Assembly (NCBI RefSeq): GCF_001650405.1 | Contig: NZ_LWCU01000034.1 | Location: 1-64,000 of the forward strand | Direction of reading: 5' to 3' | Length of the DNA stretch: 64,000 nucleotides | DNA from: Microbacterium sp. H83 | GTDB lineage: Bacteria > Actinomycetota > Actinomycetes > Actinomycetales > Microbacteriaceae | Shown here: one piece after another, positions 61,023-64,000 of the stretch | How the letters are laid out: the number at the start of each line of letters is the position of its first letter | Numbering within the stretch: position 1 is the first letter of the stretch | Translations under genes and position numbers: made by a program | The notes under the pieces: generated by a model | The model's input: only the letters and a program-made list of their open reading frames with translations | Database searches by the model: none | Told to the model about the DNA's origin: nothing

Positions 61023-62405
61023 ATGGCTGAGATCACCCGTGATGTCCTGATCATCGGTGCCGGCGCCGCCGGCACCACCGCCGCGAACGACCTCCGCAAG
61101 GCCGGCCTCTCGGTCGCCGTGCTGGAGGCGCGCGACCGCGTCGGCGGTCGCCTGTGGACCGACGTGATCGACGGAGCCATGCTCGAGATCGGCGGCCAGT
61201 GGGTCTCGCCCGACCAGGACGCCCTGATCGACACGCTCGCCGAGCTCGGGCTCGAGACCTACAGCCGCTACCGCTCGGGCGACAGCGTCTACGTCGGTCC
61301 CGACGGCCAGGTGCACCGCTTCACGGGCGAGATGTTCCCCGTGTCCGCCGAGACCGAGCGGGTCATCGCCGAGATCACCGAGCGCCTCGACGCGATGGTC
61401 GCCGAGATCGACCCGGACCGTCCCTGGGAGCACCCGAGCGCCGAGGAGTGGGACTCGGTGACGTGGGACGCCTGGCTGCGTCAGCAGACCGACGACGACG
61501 AGGCCGTCCGCAACCTGGCCTTCGCGACCGGATCGGCGATGCTCACCAAGCCGACCCACACGTTCTCCCTGCTGCAGTCGCTGCTCATGGCGGCATCCGC
61601 GGGGTCGTACTCGAACCTCGTCGACGCCGACTTCATCCTCGACAAGCGCGTGGTCGGCGGCCTGCAGCAGGTGCCGGTCCTCCTCGCCGAGCGTCTCGGC
61701 GACGACGTCCTGCTGAACCAGCCCGTGCGCACGCTCGAATGGGACGACGACGGTGTGACCGCGACCACCGACGACCTGACGGTCCGCGCTCGCTTCGCGA
61801 TCCTCGCGCACGCGCCCGTGCTGTACGACCGCATCTCCTTCGTGCCGCCGCTCCCGCGTCGCCAGCATCAGATGCACCAGCACCTCTCGATGGGCTTCGT
61901 CATCAAGGTGCACGCCGTCTACGACCGTCCGTTCTGGCGCGAGCAGGGACTCAGCGGCACGGCGTTCAGCCCCTACGAGCTGTCGCACGAGGCCTACGAC
62001 AACACCAACCACGGCGACGAGCGCGGCACGCTCGTCGGCTTCGTGTCCGACCAGAACGCCGACGACCTCTTCGCGCTCTCGGCCGAGGAGCGCAAGGAGC
62101 GGATCCTCGAGTCGCTGTCGCACTACTACGGACCCGAGGCGAAGAACCCGGTCGTTTACTACGAGAGCGACTGGGGCACCGAGGAGTGGACGCGCGGCGC
62201 GTACGCCGCGAGCTTCGACATGGGCGGTCTGCACCGCTACGGCGCCGACCTGCGCTCGGCGGTCGGACCCATCCACTTCGCCTGCAGCGACATGGCCGGC
62301 GCCGGCTACCAGCACGTCGACGGAGCGATCCGCATGGGCCACCTGGCCGCGTCGAACATCGTCGAGGCGTCGCGTGCGGCCGGCGACGGGGTCGAGGTCG
62401 GCTGA
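61023..62405 (+). CDS. Flavin-dependent amine oxidase, putrescine oxidase-like
   Basis: The 460-residue FAD enzyme has the dinucleotide motif VLIIGAGAAGTTAANDLRKA followed by VLEARDRVGGRLWTD, the substrate-site GAMLEIGGQWVSPDQ, and the C-terminal FAD motif IHFACSDMAGAGYQHVDGAI. It resembles Rhodococcus putrescine oxidase and other monoamine-oxidase-type enzymes that make 4-aminobutanal, which after oxidation feeds GabT. The RBS AACGAAGGAGAAG precedes the ATG. The substrate is inferred mainly from the neighbourhood. Confidence 0.87.
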   Translation: MAEITRDVLIIGAGAAGTTAANDLRKAGLSVAVLEARDRVGGRLWTDVIDGAMLEIGGQWVSPDQDALIDTLAELGLETYSRYRSGDSVYVGPDGQVHRFTGEMFPVSAETERVIAEITERLDAMVAEIDPDRPWEHPSAEEWDSVTWDAWLRQQTDDDEAVRNLAFATGSAMLTKPTHTFSLLQSLLMAASAGSYSNLVDADFILDKRVVGGLQQVPVLLAERLGDDVLLNQPVRTLEWDDDGVTATTDDLTVRARFAILAHAPVLYDRISFVPPLPRRQHQMHQHLSMGFVIKVHAVYDRPFWREQGLSGTAFSPYELSHEAYDNTNHGDERGTLVGFVSDQNADDLFALSAEERKERILESLSHYYGPEAKNPVVYYESDWGTEEWTRGAYAASFDMGGLHRYGADLRSAVGPIHFACSDMAGAGYQHVDGAIRMGHLAASNIVEASRAAGDGVEVG

Positions 62406-63289
62406 TGAGCGGCTCGATCGTCGTCGGGTACACCGCGACGGATGCCGGAGCGGATGCCGCGGCGCTCGGCGCCCGCCTCGCCCGCAGCCTCGGAGCGGTG
62501 CTGCACCTGGTGATCGTGCTCCCGAACGAGGGCACTCGGAACGCGGCCGTGGCCCCCGAGCGCGCCTACGAGGATCACATCCGCCGGCAGGGCAAGAAGT
62601 GGCTCGAGGAGGCGGTGGTCCGGCTGCCGCAGGAGCTCGTGCGCAGCGGGCACGTGCGCTTCGGAGAGTCGTTCGCCGAGGGCCTCATCGCCGCCGGCGA
62701 GGAGTTCGGCGCGCGGCTGATCGTCGTGGGAGCCGCGGGCGGCAGCCTGTTCGGCCGTCACCGCCTCGGCAGCGTCGCCTCGGAGCTCGTGCACTCGTCG
62801 ACGATCCCCGTCGCGCTCGCGCCCGCGGGCACCGCCTCGCAGGACGATCACGTGCTGCCGCGCGTCACCGCCGCGGTCGGCACGCGCCCGGGTGCGGAGA
62901 ACCTCGTCGACGAGGCGGTCGCGCTCGCCGGAGACGCGCAGGTCGGGCTCCGCCTGGTCTCGCTCGTGCCCTTCGACGTGCCGCCGGGGCTCGACACCGG
63001 CGCGATCCGCCTCGTGGGCAGCGCCCACGCCGACGACGTGCGCGCCGTCGCCCAGGAGCTCCTGCCCGCCGACCTCGACGCCGTCGTCGAGGAGGCGCCC
63101 GGCGACAGCGTCGAGGACGCCGTCGCCCACCTCACCTGGCTCCCCGGCGAGGTCGTCCTCGTCGGCTCGAGCCGCCTGGCGCAGCCGCGCCGCCTCTTCC
63201 TGGGCTCCACCGCGGCGAAGATGCTGCACGAGCTGCCCGTTCCCATGATCGTCGTCCCGCGCACCCGCGCCGAAGCAGGAGTCCGCTGA
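62405..63289 (+). CDS. Tandem universal stress protein
   Basis: The 294-residue product contains two UspA domains (about residues 1-140 and 150-290), with SIVVGYTATDAGADAAALGA, ARLIVVGAAGGSLFGRHRLG SVASELVHSS-type ATP-site sequence in the first and VVLVGSSRLAQPRRLFLGST AAKMLHELP in the second. It overlaps the amine oxidase stop and the permease start (TGATG at both ends), so it is translated as part of the catabolic operon. Its job in amine catabolism is unknown. Confidence 0.88.
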   Translation: MSGSIVVGYTATDAGADAAALGARLARSLGAVLHLVIVLPNEGTRNAAVAPERAYEDHIRRQGKKWLEEAVVRLPQELVRSGHVRFGESFAEGLIAAGEEFGARLIVVGAAGGSLFGRHRLGSVASELVHSSTIPVALAPAGTASQDDHVLPRVTAAVGTRPGAENLVDEAVALAGDAQVGLRLVSLVPFDVPPGLDTGAIRLVGSAHADDVRAVAQELLPADLDAVVEEAPGDSVEDAVAHLTWLPGEVVLVGSSRLAQPRRLFLGSTAAKMLHELPVPMIVVPRTRAEAGVR

Positions 63290-64000
63290 TGAGCAGCTCG
63301 AACCGGGCGACGGAGCCCGTATCCGGTGTGACGACCGGCATCTCGCAGAAGGGCCTCAGCGCCGGCGCGGTGGGCGTGCTCGGCGCCGTCGTCATCGGAG
63401 TATCGACCATCGCCCCGGCGTACACGCTGACGGCATCCCTCGGCCCGACCGTCGCGGTCGTGGGCACGCAGGTGCCGGCGATCATCCTCGTCGGCTTCAT
63501 CCCGATGCTGCTGACCGCCTTCGGCTACCGCGAGCTCAACCGCGAGATGCCCGACTCCGGCACGTCCTTCACCTGGGGCGTCCGGGCGTTCGGCCCGTGG
63601 ATCGGGTGGATGACGGGCTGGGGCCTCATCGCCGCGACCGTGATCGTGCTCTCGAACCTCGCGGGCATCGCCGTCGAGTTCCTGTTCCTGCTCATCGCGC
63701 AGCTGAGCGGCAATCCCGGCATCGCCGACCTCGCCTTCAACCCGTTCATCAACGTCGTCGTCTGTCTGCTGTTCATGCTCGGGGCGACGCTGGTGTCGTA
63801 CCGCGACATGCAGACGACGCAGAAGTTCCAGTACATCCTCGTGGGCTTCCAGGTGCTGGTCCTCGTCGTCTTCGCGACCGTCGCGATCGTGAAGGCTCTC
63901 GACGGCGAGGCGCCCGACCCCACCGCGTTCTCCTGGTCGTGGTTCAACCCGTTCGAGGTGCCCTCGTTCAGCGCCTTCGCCGCGGGTCTGTCGCTGTCGA
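63289..64000 (+). CDS. APC family amino acid/polyamine permease, 3' end outside window
   Basis: The 237 complete codons visible encode the N-terminal half of an APC permease: a soluble start, then helix 1 with GVLGAVVIGVSTIAPAYTLT (the unwound-helix glycine motif), YRELNREMPDSGTSFTWGVR and AFGPWIGWMTGWGLIAATVI. Position at the end of the putrescine/GABA operon suggests import of a polyamine or GABA. The frame runs off the window at 64000. Confidence 0.88.
   Translation, partial: MSSSNRATEPVSGVTTGISQKGLSAGAVGVLGAVVIGVSTIAPAYTLTASLGPTVAVVGTQVPAIILVGFIPMLLTAFGYRELNREMPDSGTSFTWGVRAFGPWIGWMTGWGLIAATVIVLSNLAGIAVEFLFLLIAQLSGNPGIADLAFNPFINVVVCLLFMLGATLVSYRDMQTTQKFQYILVGFQVLVLVVFATVAIVKALDGEAPDPTAFSWSWFNPFEVPSFSAFAAGLSLS

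Overview
This is a high-GC (roughly 70%) actinobacterial chromosome segment, most likely from Microbacterium or a close relative in the Microbacteriaceae. The evidence is the gene order of the str, S10, spc and alpha ribosomal clusters, frequent GTG and TTG starts, overlapping ATGA/GTGA/TGATG stop-start junctions, RamB-type control of isocitrate lyase, and a PhoP-type box of GTTCAC direct repeats. No tRNA, rRNA, IS element, prophage or CRISPR array was recognised. Assignments rest on reading the translated sequences, not on database searches.

Layout. 1-3429 is the 3' part of a very large polytopic membrane protein. 3442-8071 is the str cluster (rpsL, rpsG, fusA, tuf) with hairpins after rpsG, fusA and tuf. 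8194-8418 is a small antitoxin-like protein, followed by about 860 bases without a credible gene but with many consecutive hairpins. 9279-25886 is one long ribosomal superoperon: rpsJ, rplC, rplD, rplW, rplB, rpsS, rplV, rpsC, rplP, rpmC, rpsQ, rplN, rplX, rplE, rpsH, rplF, rplR, rpsE, rpmD, rplO, secY, adk, map, a DsbA-like gene, infA, rpmJ, rpsM, rpsK, rpoA, rplQ. It lacks rpsN between rplE and rpsH, and rpsD before rpoA.

25904-31045 holds an acyl-CoA ligase, a TauE-type permease, two hot-dog dehydratase-like genes with murB, and a VOC protein. 31061-39980 contains an aspartate aminotransferase divergent from a probable aromatic-acid catabolic operon: PaaX regulator, small cupin, acyl-CoA thioesterase, aryl-CoA ligase, a flavin monooxygenase/old-yellow-enzyme fusion, RidA and an FAH hydrolase. 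It resembles the CoA-dependent salicylate and 2-aminobenzoate pathways, but no standard ring-cleavage enzyme is present.

40044-43728 has alanine dehydrogenase divergent from an Lrp regulator, an AraC regulator and an unknown protein. 43826-48414 is the glyoxylate shunt (aceA-aceB operon) divergent from a ramB-like regulator. 48430-49752 is an aromatic-acid-type MFS transporter. 49856-55695 is a phosphonate-type ABC import cluster (phnD, phnC, two phnE) with a HAD hydrolase and an RpiR regulator, headed by a candidate PHO box. 55782-57928 is a secreted glucoamylase-like protein with a TetR regulator. 57925-64000 is a probable putrescine/GABA catabolic unit: divergent PucR regulator, gabT, amine oxidase, tandem universal stress protein and an APC permease cut by the window end.

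At least nine genes in the accessory half have a -10 hexamer placed only 6-8 bases before the start codon, which predicts leaderless mRNAs.
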